Below, one piece after another: positions 48,176 to 56,931 of a stretch of DNA of 64,000 nt. The stretch is from assembly GCF_046845755.1 (NCBI RefSeq), contig NZ_CP177357.1:1426001-1490000 (forward strand). The letters are read 5' to 3'. The position numbers were made by a program, and so were the translations under genes. The notes beneath the pieces are model-generated. The model did not search any database. It was not told where the DNA came from and worked only from the letters and a program-made list of their open reading frames with translations. The first letter of the stretch is position 1. Every line of letters starts with the position of its first letter. This DNA is from Rubrivirga sp046845755. GTDB lineage: Bacteria > Bacteroidota > Rhodothermia > Rhodothermales > Rubricoccaceae.

Positions 48176-48708
48176 TCGCCCAGCTCCGCCACGCCGTCGC
48201 TGCGCGCGCGGCCCGCGCCGCCGTCGCCGCGCGCCGACCGGCGGCCCCTCGGCGGCTGGCGGAGCGGCGCCTCCTGCTCGTGCTCCCACCCGACGACGCC
48301 GGTCAGGCGGCGGCCTGGGCCCTCGTCACCGGGGTGGGGCTGGCGACGGACCGCGTGACGGCCCTCGTGGCGGGGGAGCACATCGCCTCCGCGCCGTTCG
48401 CGTTCACCGGCCACATCACCGCCCTCGGCGACGACGCGCTCGACTGGCGCCGCCTCCCGACGCGCGCCGTGCTCGACGCCGCGTGGGCCGATGCCCCAGA
48501 CGTCGCGGTCGACCTCGCCGCGCCGGACGATCTTGCGGCGGCCGTCGTGGTCGGCGCCTCGCCCGCCGCCGTCCGCATCGGCCGCCACCGACCCGACCGC
48601 GAGCCTTTTTTCGACCTGATGATCGGGGCCACCCCCGACGCCGCGACCGCCGCCGACGCGCTCGGCCGGCTCCTGCGCCAGCTCGACCCCCCCGTCCTCC
48701 CCGTCTAA
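48172..48708 (+). CDS. DUF6913-like protein, function unknown
   Basis: A 178-residue soluble protein starting at a GTG that overlaps the ligA stop. It has a basic N-terminal helix, a central region with LLLVLPPDDAGQAAAWALV, and a C-terminal half with VAVDLAAPDDLAAAVVVGASPAAVRIGRHRPDREPFFDLMIG. The late pattern (vDL...vsa.ArvGrh....ffDLMI) is like the DUF6913 proteins of Bacteroidota, for which I know no function; the match is from memory and tentative. It has no signal peptide or membrane span. It directly abuts the symporter gene. Confidence 0.7.
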   Translation: MIAQLRHAVAARAARAAVAARRPAAPRRLAERRLLLVLPPDDAGQAAAWALVTGVGLATDRVTALVAGEHIASAPFAFTGHITALGDDALDWRRLPTRAVLDAAWADAPDVAVDLAAPDDLAAAVVVGASPAAVRIGRHRPDREPFFDLMIGATPDAATAADALGRLLRQLDPPVLPV

Positions 48709-50271
48709 GTGCTCACACCGATCGACCTCGTCGTCCTCGCGCTCTACGCCGTCGGCATCGTCGCCTTCGGCCTGAGGGCGGGCGGGCAGCAGGCCTCCAC
48801 CGACGACTACTTCCTGGGCGGGCGCGACCTGCCGTGGTGGGCCGTCTGTTTCTCGATCGTCGCCACGGAGACGAGCACGCTGACCGTCATCGGCGTTCCA
48901 GCGGTCGCCTACGGCGGCGCGCTGACGTTTCTGCAGCTGGCGATCGGCTACATGATCGGACGCGTGGTCGTGGCGTACGTGCTGCTTCCGCGCTACTTCC
49001 GGGGCGAGCAGCAGACGGCGTATGCCTACCTGGGGAGCCGCTTCGGGGACGGGATGCGCGGGCTGGCGTCGGTCACCTTCCTGCTCACGCGCCTACTGGC
49101 CGACGGCGTGCGCCTGTTCGCGACGGCAATCCCGATCCAGGTCGTCGCGCGCGCGGCGGGCTTCGAGGTCGGCTACCCGGCCATCATCATCGCCATCGGT
49201 GTCGTGACGGCCGCGTACACGTATGTCGGCGGGCTCAAGGCCGTCGTCTGGATGGACGTGGTCCAGATGGGGATCTACGTCGGCGGCGCCGTCATCGCGC
49301 TCGGCTTGTTGTTCGCCACGCCCGCCCTGGGGACGCTCGCGCAAGCGGCCGAGGCGGGCAAGCTGACGCTCCTCGACCCTGTGATGGGGGAGGGGCTCGG
49401 CGTGCTGCTGACGTCGCCGTACGCGCTCGTGGTCTCGGTCGTCGGCGGGGCCGTCTTCGCGATGGCGTCGCACGGGACCGACCAACTTATCGTCCAGCGC
49501 GTGCTCGCGTGTCGGTCGCTGGAGGAGGGCCGCAAGGCGATGATCTGGAGCGGCGTGTTCGTCGCCGTCCAGTTCGCCCTCTTCCTGGCCGTCGGCTTGA
49601 TGCTGTGGGTCCACTACGGCGGCGCGCCGCTGGCGGAGCTGGGCCTGACCCGGGGCGACGAGCTGTTCCCCCGCTACATCCTGGACGAGATGCCGGTCGG
49701 CCTGCGCGGGCTGCTGCTGGCGGGGATCGTGGCCGCCGCGATGAGCACGCTGTCGTCGTCGCTGAATGCGCTCGCGGGCTCGACGCTGATGGATCTCCTG
49801 GAGCGGGTCGGCAAACGGCCGGAGTCGCCCCAGAAGGCGCTCGCGCTGAGCCGCGTGCTCACGCTCGTCTGGGCCGGCGTGTTCGTCGGGTTCGCGATGC
49901 TGTTTACGGGCATGGACAACCCGGTCGTAGAGCTCGGGCTCGGGATCGCCGGGTTTACGTACGGCGGGCTGCTGGGCGCCTTCGTGCTCGGCCTGATCTC
50001 GAACCGCGCACGCCAGCCGGACGCGATGATCGCGTTCGTGGTCGCCATCGTCGCGATGGTCGCCATCATCTTCGGCCTGTGGTTCAGCACCGAGACCGGC
50101 AGTTGGACGTTGGCGTGGCAGCCGTCCGCCGACCTCCGCGCCGACCTCGGCTTGCGAGCGGTCGCGTGGCCGCTGTACCCCGTGATCGGGGCCTCGATCA
50201 CCGTCGCGCTCGGCTCGCTGCTGGCGCTCCGGCACGGGCCGGGAGCCGGACCCGTCACGGTGGCGTCCTAG
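48709..50271 (+). CDS. sodium:solute symporter (SSS family)
   Basis: A 520-residue membrane protein with about 13 spans. The first span region IDLVVLALYAVGIVAFGLRAG is followed by the SSS signature elements DDYFLGGRDLPWWAVCFSIVATETSTLTVIG, YTYVGGLKAVVWMDVVQMGIYVGG, and SHGTDQLIVQRVLACRSLEEG. These proteins bring in sugars, amino acids, sialic acid, proline or similar with Na+. The substrate cannot be read here. It starts at a GTG right after the previous stop and ends four bases before the 7TM-HD gene. Confidence 0.92.
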   Translation: MLTPIDLVVLALYAVGIVAFGLRAGGQQASTDDYFLGGRDLPWWAVCFSIVATETSTLTVIGVPAVAYGGALTFLQLAIGYMIGRVVVAYVLLPRYFRGEQQTAYAYLGSRFGDGMRGLASVTFLLTRLLADGVRLFATAIPIQVVARAAGFEVGYPAIIIAIGVVTAAYTYVGGLKAVVWMDVVQMGIYVGGAVIALGLLFATPALGTLAQAAEAGKLTLLDPVMGEGLGVLLTSPYALVVSVVGGAVFAMASHGTDQLIVQRVLACRSLEEGRKAMIWSGVFVAVQFALFLAVGLMLWVHYGGAPLAELGLTRGDELFPRYILDEMPVGLRGLLLAGIVAAAMSTLSSSLNALAGSTLMDLLERVGKRPESPQKALALSRVLTLVWAGVFVGFAMLFTGMDNPVVELGLGIAGFTYGGLLGAFVLGLISNRARQPDAMIAFVVAIVAMVAIIFGLWFSTETGSWTLAWQPSADLRADLGLRAVAWPLYPVIGASITVALGSLLALRHGPGAGPVTVAS

Positions 50272-50275
50272 TCCC

Positions 50276-52732
50276 ATGAGCCTTCTCGATCGCCTCGGAC
50301 TGTCGCCCCGCACCGGCCGGTACTCCCGCCGGGCGGGCCTCCGGTCCGACACCCGCCGGCCCAAAGAGGCCCCCCGGATGACGCGTCAGGGCACGGCGAT
50401 CCGCGCCGGGCTGTTCCTCATCCTGGGCACGCTCGCCCTCGTCGCATTCCCCAATGTTGCCGTCTACGACGGGACCGCGCGGCCGGGCGACGTGTGGCAG
50501 TCCGACGACGTGGTGGCCCCGTTCGACTTCTCGATCCGGCTGCCCGACGAGGAGATCCAGGCCCGGCGCGATTCCGTGCTGGCGTCCGAGGCGCCCATCT
50601 TCCGCGAGCGGCCCGAGGCCCAGGCCCAGACACTCGCCCGGCTCGACTCCGTCGACGCCCGGCTCGACTCGACGTTCGCGGCGTACGTCGACTACCGCGA
50701 GGCCCGCCAGCGGGTGGGCCAGGTCTCCGCCGACGGCGAAGCGGGGGACCTTCGGGCCGCCCGCGCGGCGGTCCGGGCCGACTCGCTGACGTACCTCCAG
50801 AAGCGCCGCGGGCTGTCGCTCAGCCTGAGCCCGCGGCAGTGGGACCTTCTGCTGGCGTCGGCCTACGACACGGCGACCGCGCGTCGGGGCGGTGCCCCGC
50901 TCGACGACCGCCTGCTGACCGAGGCGGGGCGGATCGCCCGCGAGCTGCTCGGCCGGGGCGTGCTCGACGTGCCCATCGACTCGGTCCGGTCCGACGTCTT
51001 GCTGGTCCAGAATCTCGACACGCGCTCGGAGATCCAGAAGCGGCGGCAGGACGTGGTCGGAATCGACCAAGCGACCATCTTCGCTCGGCGGAGCCTGTTC
51101 GCCGCCTTCCCCGGCCGCCCCGACACGGTCGCCATCGGTGCGGCGCTGTTCGCCTCCGCGCTCGACCCGTCGCTGGTCTACGACGCCGAGGCGACCGACC
51201 GCAAGCGGGCCCAGACGCTGCGGAGCGTGCTCCCGACGCGCGGCCGCGTCCGCGAGAACCAGATCGTCATCCGCCGCTACGACGAGGTCACGCCGGAGCG
51301 GTACGAGATGCTCCAGTCGCTCGACTACGCCCAGCGCCAGCGGAGCGGCGACAGCTCGTGGATCGCGACCGTCATCGGCCGGATGATCCTGGTGTTCTCG
51401 GCCATCGCGCTCTTTTTCCTGTACACGTACCTGCTCCGGCCGGCGCTGTACAACGACCTGCGCCAGTTTATTCTGGCCTGCCTGATCCTGGGCGGCGTGC
51501 TGACCGGCTTCCTGATCGCCGGCGCCTTCGGGGGGCCGGCCGCGTTCGTGGTCCCCGTCGCGCTCGCGTCGATCCTGCTCACGATCGTGTTCGACAGCCG
51601 CGTCGGCAGCTTCGCGACGCTGACGCTGGCGGCGATCGGCGGGCTCGTCTTCGGGTACGACTTTCCGTACACGTTCACGACGCTGATCGTCGGCGTGCTC
51701 GCGGTGTTCTCGGTCCGCGACGTCAAGAACCGGAGCCAGATCTTGGCCAGCGCGGGGCTCGTGCTGCTGGCGTACGCCCTGGTGCTGCTGGGCTACGAGT
51801 TGCTCCGGGCCGACCCCTTCACGACCGGCTTCTTCGGCGATCTCGCCGCCGTCGCCGTCAACGCCTCGCTGATCCTGCTGGCGGCGCCGCTGCTGTGGGG
51901 GATGGAGCGCGTGTTTGGCGTGACGACCGACATGACGCTGCTCGAGCTGTCGGACACGAACCGGACGCTGCTTAAAAAGCTCTCGATGCAGGCGCCGGGG
52001 ACGTTCAACCACTCGTTGCAAGTGGCGAACCTCGCCGAGGCCGCCGCCGACGCGATTGGCGCGAACGCGCTCCGCGCACGCGTCGGCGCGCTGTACCACG
52101 ACATCGGGAAGATGCTCAAGCCTGAGTACTTTATCGAGAACCAGCAGCCCGGCGACAACCCGCACGACAAGCTCAAGCCCTCGATGAGCGCGCTGGTGAT
52201 CGCGGCGCACGTCAAGGAGGGCGTCCAGCTCGGCCGCGAGCAGAACCTGCCCGAGGTCGTCCTGGACTTTATCGGGAGCCACCACGGGACGGGCCTAATC
52301 GAGTTTTTCTACCGCCGCGCCCAGGAGGAGGCGGAGGACCCGTCGACTGTCGACGAGTCGGACTACCGGTACCCCGGTCCGCGGCCGGAGACGAACGAAC
52401 AGGCGATCGTGATGCTCGCCGACTCCGTCGAGGCCGCCAGCCGGAGCCTGGGCAAGCCCACGCCCAAGCGGCTGGAGTCGCTCATCGACGGGATCGTCGC
52501 GGCGCGCGTGGCCGACGGCCAGCTCGACGAGTCGACGCTGACGTTCGCGGACCTGGCTCGGATCAAGGACGCCTTCCACACGCTGCTGTGCGGGATCTAC
52601 CACTTCCGCGTCCGGTACCCGGATCAGGAGGAGGACGCGCCGGACACGGTCGCAGAGGCGGCGCCGGACGCGGCGGCGGAGGAAGAGGCGACGGTCGGGG
52701 CGACCCCGGAGGAGCGCTCGACGCTCGGTTAG
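50276..52732 (+). CDS. 7TM-HD family phosphohydrolase (PgpH/YqfF-like c-di-AMP phosphodiesterase)
   Basis: An 818-residue protein. A first membrane span (about 42-60) leads into a large extracytoplasmic 7TMR-HDED sensor domain (about 65-365). Seven spans follow (about 365-560), then a cytoplasmic HD domain with FNHSLQVANLAEAAADAI (His579), LYHDIGKM (His608-Asp609) and DFIGSHHGTGLIEFFY, and ADSVEAASRSL near 715. PgpH-type proteins hydrolyse cyclic di-AMP. A diadenylate cyclase is not in the window. The acidic low-complexity tail after about 785 is likely disordered. Its stop codon overlaps the stop of the convergent GntR gene. Confidence 0.9.
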   Translation: MSLLDRLGLSPRTGRYSRRAGLRSDTRRPKEAPRMTRQGTAIRAGLFLILGTLALVAFPNVAVYDGTARPGDVWQSDDVVAPFDFSIRLPDEEIQARRDSVLASEAPIFRERPEAQAQTLARLDSVDARLDSTFAAYVDYREARQRVGQVSADGEAGDLRAARAAVRADSLTYLQKRRGLSLSLSPRQWDLLLASAYDTATARRGGAPLDDRLLTEAGRIARELLGRGVLDVPIDSVRSDVLLVQNLDTRSEIQKRRQDVVGIDQATIFARRSLFAAFPGRPDTVAIGAALFASALDPSLVYDAEATDRKRAQTLRSVLPTRGRVRENQIVIRRYDEVTPERYEMLQSLDYAQRQRSGDSSWIATVIGRMILVFSAIALFFLYTYLLRPALYNDLRQFILACLILGGVLTGFLIAGAFGGPAAFVVPVALASILLTIVFDSRVGSFATLTLAAIGGLVFGYDFPYTFTTLIVGVLAVFSVRDVKNRSQILASAGLVLLAYALVLLGYELLRADPFTTGFFGDLAAVAVNASLILLAAPLLWGMERVFGVTTDMTLLELSDTNRTLLKKLSMQAPGTFNHSLQVANLAEAAADAIGANALRARVGALYHDIGKMLKPEYFIENQQPGDNPHDKLKPSMSALVIAAHVKEGVQLGREQNLPEVVLDFIGSHHGTGLIEFFYRRAQEEAEDPSTVDESDYRYPGPRPETNEQAIVMLADSVEAASRSLGKPTPKRLESLIDGIVAARVADGQLDESTLTFADLARIKDAFHTLLCGIYHFRVRYPDQEEDAPDTVAEAAPDAAAEEEATVGATPEERSTLG

Positions 52733-53652
52733 CCCGCGAGCGCGTCGCGCAGTCGGGTCAGGGAGGCCGGCGCGAGCGTCGGCGCCATCTCGGCGGCGGG
52801 CGTGGACAGCCGCTGCACGACGGGCCGGATGCGGCGCCGCGCCTGGGGCGTGAACACGACGAGGTCGGACTGCCGGACGACCGTCTCGAGCTGGCGCTTG
52901 TCGGCGTCGACGGGCAGCGCGAGCAGGGGGCCGGCGAACCCGGTCCGCTGGCGGATCTCGTCGGAGAGCGGCGCGACGGCGTCGGGGTGCCGCGTCACGA
53001 CGCCGAGCGACTCGCCCGGGCCCAGGCTGGCGATCCGCTCGAGCACGTCGACCGCGTACATCACGGCGGCCCCGACGACCTCGGCGCCCGGACGCGCCCG
53101 GCGCCCGGCCCGGAGGTCCGGCAGGGCGACGACGAGCCCGTCGACCGCGTCGAGCGCGCCGAGCTCGGACAGGAGCATCGGTTGGACACGCTCCTGGAGC
53201 GCCGCGCTCGCCTGCTCGGCGCCGCTCTCGGCCAGCTCGCGGTAGCTGGCGGCGAAGTACAGGGCGCGCCGCGTGCCCGGCCGCTCGAAAAACTGCAACC
53301 CCTCCTGGACGACGTACTCGACTTCGTCGTCGCCCAGCCCGAGCCCGACGAGCTCGTGGAGCGCCGTCTCGACGACGCCCGCCCCGCGCTCGAGCCGCTC
53401 GGCCCGCGACAGCGCCTGCCGCTCGACGACGACGTAGCCGCCGCCGCGGCGCACGTCGACGATGCCCTCCTGCGCCAGCTTCTGGTACGCCTTGCGGGCC
53501 GTGTGGAACGAGATGCCGAGCTGGTCGCCGAGCGCGCGCGTGGAGGGGAGGCGGCTGCCGGGACGGTAGCGCCCGGCGGCGATCTCGTAGCGCATCGCCC
53601 CGACGAGCTGGTCGGCGAGGGGGAGCGGGGCGTCGCGGTCGAGTTCGATCAC
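52729..53652 (-). CDS. GntR-family transcriptional regulator
   Basis: A 307-residue regulator. The N-terminal winged helix (about 5-72) reads PLADQLVGAMRYEIAAGRYRPGSRLPSTRALGDQLGISFHTARKAYQKLAQEGIVDVRRGGGYVV. The remaining 230 residues form an effector-like domain that I cannot place as UTRA, FCD or aminotransferase; the pattern SLGVVTRHPDAVAPLSDEIRQRTGF and SDLVVFTPQARRRIRPV suggests an alpha/beta ligand-binding fold. The start is a GTG at 53652. It lies 83 bases downstream of the polyphosphate glucokinase gene on the same strand. Confidence 0.85.
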   Translation of the reverse strand: MIELDRDAPLPLADQLVGAMRYEIAAGRYRPGSRLPSTRALGDQLGISFHTARKAYQKLAQEGIVDVRRGGGYVVVERQALSRAERLERGAGVVETALHELVGLGLGDDEVEYVVQEGLQFFERPGTRRALYFAASYRELAESGAEQASAALQERVQPMLLSELGALDAVDGLVVALPDLRAGRRARPGAEVVGAAVMYAVDVLERIASLGPGESLGVVTRHPDAVAPLSDEIRQRTGFAGPLLALPVDADKRQLETVVRQSDLVVFTPQARRRIRPVVQRLSTPAAEMAPTLAPASLTRLRDALAG

Positions 53653-53735
53653 GGGGGAAGGGGACAGGGCACGCCGCCGCGGAGGGGTCCACGTCGAGGG
53701 CAGAGCGACGACGCGCGCGGGCCGCAGCTCGCGGA

Positions 53736-54527
53736 CTAACCGCCGAGCATCTCGCGGGCGGCGACGGCGGCCCCGACGATGCCCGCTTCGTTGCCGAGCG
53801 CGGCGGGGCGGAGCTTGGCCTTCGTCTTGAGCACGGGCGAAAACCGCTCCCACCGCTCGGGCTTGCTGACGCCGCCGCCGATCACGATGAGGTCCGGCGA
53901 CAGGATGAACTCGTAGTGCTTGAGGAGGGGCTGGACGCGGCGCTTGCCCCACTTTTCCCACGAGAGGTGCTCCTTGCTCCGGATCGAGTCGGCCCCAAAG
54001 TGCTCGGCGATCCGGTCGTTGTCCCAGATGAGGTGCCCGAACTCGGTGTTCGGGACCAGGCGGCCGTCGATAAAGAGGGCGCTGCCGATGCCGGTCCCGA
54101 AGGTGAGCACGAGCGTGGTCCCCTTCTGCTTGCGGGCGGCGCCGAATTTGACCTCCGCGATGCCCGCCGCGTCCGCGTCGTTGATGACGGCGACCGGGAC
54201 GCCGCACGTCTTGCGGAACAGCTTCCGGGCGTTCGTGCCCTCCCAGGCCGGGTCGATGTTGGCGGCCGTCTCGACCACGCCCCGGACGACGCGGCCCGGC
54301 ACGGTGCACCCGATCGGTCCGGTCCAGCCGGTCGCCTTCATGATCTCGTGGACCGTCTCGGCGACGGCCTTCGGGGTCGCCGGCTGCGGCGTCGGGATGC
54401 GGTAGCGCTCGGACAGCAGCCGGCCCTTTTTGGCGTGGACGGGGGCCCCCTTGATCCCGCTGCCGCCGATGTCGACGCCGAGGATCTTGGACGGGACCTT
54501 CTTTTTGGGGGAGTCGGGATCAGCCAT
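53736..54527 (-). CDS. ppgK: polyphosphate glucokinase (ROK family)
   Basis: A 263-residue ASKHA-fold sugar kinase. The phosphate-1 motif is LGVDIGGSGIKGAPV (from residue 17). INDADAAGIAEVKFGA, TLVLTFGTGIGSALFIDGRLVPNTEFGHL and GGGVSKPERW are the blocks that separate polyphosphate glucokinases from ordinary ROK kinases, notably the NTE-GHL and short, zinc-free form. It should phosphorylate glucose using inorganic polyphosphate (and maybe ATP). The start ATG lies only five bases after a TAGCTT element on the minus strand, so its transcript could be almost leaderless. ppk1, which makes polyphosphate, lies at the end of this window. Confidence 0.85.
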   Translation of the reverse strand: MADPDSPKKKVPSKILGVDIGGSGIKGAPVHAKKGRLLSERYRIPTPQPATPKAVAETVHEIMKATGWTGPIGCTVPGRVVRGVVETAANIDPAWEGTNARKLFRKTCGVPVAVINDADAAGIAEVKFGAARKQKGTTLVLTFGTGIGSALFIDGRLVPNTEFGHLIWDNDRIAEHFGADSIRSKEHLSWEKWGKRRVQPLLKHYEFILSPDLIVIGGGVSKPERWERFSPVLKTKAKLRPAALGNEAGIVGAAVAAREMLGG

Positions 54528-54532
54528 GCCGC

Positions 54533-54538
54533 AAGCTA
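54533..54538 (-). promoter_or_regulatory. TAGCTT element immediately before ppgK
   Basis: On the minus strand TAGCTTGC is followed by the ppgK ATG after only five bases from TAGCTT. If it is a -7 element, transcription would begin at or near the ATG (leaderless mRNA). The close spacing makes the call less certain than others. Confidence 0.3.
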
Positions 54539-54545
54539 GAACGAC

Positions 54546-55523
54546 TCAGCGCCCGGCGCCGCGCTCGTAGAGCTCGACGGCGAACCGGCCGTCGGCGTCG
54601 GTCCAGCGTTGGCGCCGCGCGAGCCCGGCGTCGCTGGCGAGGTCCGCGAGCCCGTCCGGCCCGTACTTGTGGGAGTCCTCGGTGTGGATGGTCTCGCCCT
54701 CGTCGAAAGCAAAGGGGTGGCCGAGCACGGTCAGCGTCTGCTCGCGCAAGCTGCGCAAGTGCATCTCGACCCGGCGCTCGTCGGGGTTGATGCGCGCCTC
54801 GTGGGCCCAGGCGCTCAGGTCGGCGTCGCCGTCGAGCTCGCGGTTGATGCGGCGGAGCACGTTGAGGTTGAACGCGGCGGTGACGCCCTCAGGGTCGTCG
54901 TACGCGAGCCGGAGCGTCGCCTCGTCCTTCCATTGGTCCACGCCGACGAGCAGGGCGCCATCCTCGCCGATGACCTGGGCGACGTGTTGGAGGAACACGC
55001 GGGCTTCGGGCCGGGAGAAGTTGCCAATCGTGGAGCCGGGGAAGAACACGACCAGACGCCGAGTTTCGTCCGGGAGGTCCGGCAGCGTATACGGCTCGGT
55101 GTAGTCGGCGGCGACGGGGAGCACGGGCAAGCCGTCGTACTGGCGCCGCAGGCGATCGGCGGTCTCCAGCAGGAACGTCTCCGAGATGTCGATGGGGACG
55201 TAGGCTGCGAGCGTCCGCCGGGCGTGCAAGGCGTCGAGCAGGATCCGCGTCTTGTCGCTGGAGCCAGAGCCGTACTCGACGAGGGCCGAGTTCCGGCCGA
55301 TCGCGTCGACGATAGCGTCGGCGTGCTCGGTCAGGATCGCGCGCTCGGTCCGGGTCGGGTAGTAGGCGTCGAGACGGGTGATCTCGTCGAAGAGGCGGGA
55401 GCCGGCCTCGTCGTAGAAGTATTTGGCCGGGAGCGTGCGCGGTCGGCTCGCGAGCCCCGCGAGCACGTCGGCGGCGAAGGCGTCGGCGTGCGCCGGCGGC
55501 GCGTCGGTGTCGGGGTCGGTCAC
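54546..55523 (-). CDS. egtD: L-histidine N-alpha-methyltransferase (ergothioneine)
   Basis: A 325-residue SAM-dependent enzyme that should trimethylate histidine to hercynine. Diagnostic blocks are LPAKYFYDEAGSRLFDEITRLDAYYPTRTERAIL, LVEYGSGSSDKTRILLDAL (SAM site), YVPIDISETFL, VFFPGSTIGNF and DQWKDEATLRLAYDDPEGVTAAFNLNVLRRIN. The late ETIHTEDSHKY block matches the imidazole-binding region of EgtD. The start is a GTG at 55523 that overlaps the egtB stop (GTGA), so the two are coupled. The order is egtB then egtD. Confidence 0.94.
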   Translation of the reverse strand: MTDPDTDAPPAHADAFAADVLAGLASRPRTLPAKYFYDEAGSRLFDEITRLDAYYPTRTERAILTEHADAIVDAIGRNSALVEYGSGSSDKTRILLDALHARRTLAAYVPIDISETFLLETADRLRRQYDGLPVLPVAADYTEPYTLPDLPDETRRLVVFFPGSTIGNFSRPEARVFLQHVAQVIGEDGALLVGVDQWKDEATLRLAYDDPEGVTAAFNLNVLRRINRELDGDADLSAWAHEARINPDERRVEMHLRSLREQTLTVLGHPFAFDEGETIHTEDSHKYGPDGLADLASDAGLARRQRWTDADGRFAVELYERGAGR

Positions 55524-56839
55524 GAGCGGGCGAGGCGGAGGCCCGTGAACTGCCAGGTGGCGTCGGGCGGGAAAAAGTTGCGGTACGTCGGCCGGATGTG
55601 GCCGGGCGGGGTTGCCACGCTGCCGCCGCGGAGCACGAACTGGTTGGCCATGAACTTGCCGTTGTACTCGCCGAGCGCGCCCTCCACGGGACGGTACCCG
55701 GGGTACGGCGAGTACTGGCTGTGCGTCCACTGCCACGCCTCGCCGACGAGTTGGCGGAGGGGCGGCGACGCGGCCGGCGCGCCGTCACCGCCGGTGGCGG
55801 GCTCGGCGGGGGACGGGTGGAGGCGGTCGTGCGCCGGGGGCGGCGTGCCGTCCCAGTCGGCGCGCGCGGCGACCTCCCACTCGGCCTCGCTCGGCAGGCG
55901 GGCGCCGGCCCACCGCGCGTAGGCATCGGCCTCGAAGTAGCTGAGGTGCGTGACGGGCTCGTGGGGGTCGACCGGGCGGAAGCCCTCCAGCGTGTAGTGC
56001 CACCAGTCGCCGTCGCGCGTCTCCCAATAGAACGGCTCGGTCCAGCCTTTCTCTTCCCGCGTCGCCCAGCCGAGGGAGAGCCACAGTTCGGGGCGTTCGT
56101 AGCCGCCGTCGGCCATGAAGGCCTGGAACTCGCCGCACGTGACGAGCCGGTCGGCGATCTCGAAGGCCTCGACGAACTGGCGGTGGCGCGGGCCCTCATT
56201 GTCGAAGTGGAACCGCCCGGCCGTGGTCGACGGGTCGCTCGCCTCGAACCCGATCTCGTGGAGCGCGGCCGGGAACGCCCGCCAGCCGAGCGGGCCGGGA
56301 TCCTGCGCCGGCGGGTGGGGCCGCTCGCGGTACGCCGGCCGCAGCGGGTTGACGGCGAAGACGTGCTTGAGGTCGGTCAGCATCAGCTCCTGGTGCTGCT
56401 GCTCGTGGTGGAGCCCGACCTCCACGATGTCCGCGATGTCGGAGCGCTCGGCCTCGTCGAGGTCACGCAAAAACGCGTCCATCGCCGCCGTGACGTGCTG
56501 TCGATAGGCGGCCACGTCGGCGACGGTGGGCCGCGAGAGGTAGCCGCGCTGGGCCCGGCAGTGACGCTCGCCGGCCTGGACGTAGTAGCTGTTGAAGAGG
56601 AACGGGTAGCGCTCGTCGAACAGCGCGTACTCCGGAGCGAACGGCGTGAGCACGAAGGTCTCCCAGAACCACGTGGTGTGGGCGAGGTGCCACTTGAGCG
56701 GCGACACGTCCTCCATCGACTGGACGACGTAGTCCTCGACGTGCAAGCCCTCGGTGATGGCTTCGGAGTGGGCGCGGACGGCGGCGAAGCGGTCGGCGAG
56801 CCGGGCCGTGGGGACGGTGCGAACGGGGGAAGGCAGCAT
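55520..56839 (-). CDS. egtB: ergothioneine sulfoxide synthase EgtB
   Basis: A 439-residue mononuclear iron enzyme joining hercynine with a thiol (gamma-glutamylcysteine or cysteine) using O2. The N-terminal DinB_2 half holds the three-His site: His51 in KWHLAHT and His145/His149 in HHEQQHQE. The C-terminal formylglycine-synthase-like half has PVTHLSYFEADAYARWAGARLPSEAEWE, GEAWQWTHSQYSPYPGYRP and VLRGGSVATPPGHIRPTYRNFF. EgtA, EgtC and EgtE genes are not near, so cysteine may be the thiol donor and another PLP lyase may finish the pathway. ATG at 56839 begins MLPSPVRTVP. Confidence 0.94.
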   Translation of the reverse strand: MLPSPVRTVPTARLADRFAAVRAHSEAITEGLHVEDYVVQSMEDVSPLKWHLAHTTWFWETFVLTPFAPEYALFDERYPFLFNSYYVQAGERHCRAQRGYLSRPTVADVAAYRQHVTAAMDAFLRDLDEAERSDIADIVEVGLHHEQQHQELMLTDLKHVFAVNPLRPAYRERPHPPAQDPGPLGWRAFPAALHEIGFEASDPSTTAGRFHFDNEGPRHRQFVEAFEIADRLVTCGEFQAFMADGGYERPELWLSLGWATREEKGWTEPFYWETRDGDWWHYTLEGFRPVDPHEPVTHLSYFEADAYARWAGARLPSEAEWEVAARADWDGTPPPAHDRLHPSPAEPATGGDGAPAASPPLRQLVGEAWQWTHSQYSPYPGYRPVEGALGEYNGKFMANQFVLRGGSVATPPGHIRPTYRNFFPPDATWQFTGLRLARS

Positions 56840-56931
56840 GCGCTAGGGACCTGAGGGGGCGGCGGGGGTTCCGGCGCTGTCCCGACGCTTCCGAAGTCAG
56901 GAATCTTCCCCGCCGTCCGGACCCCGGCCCG

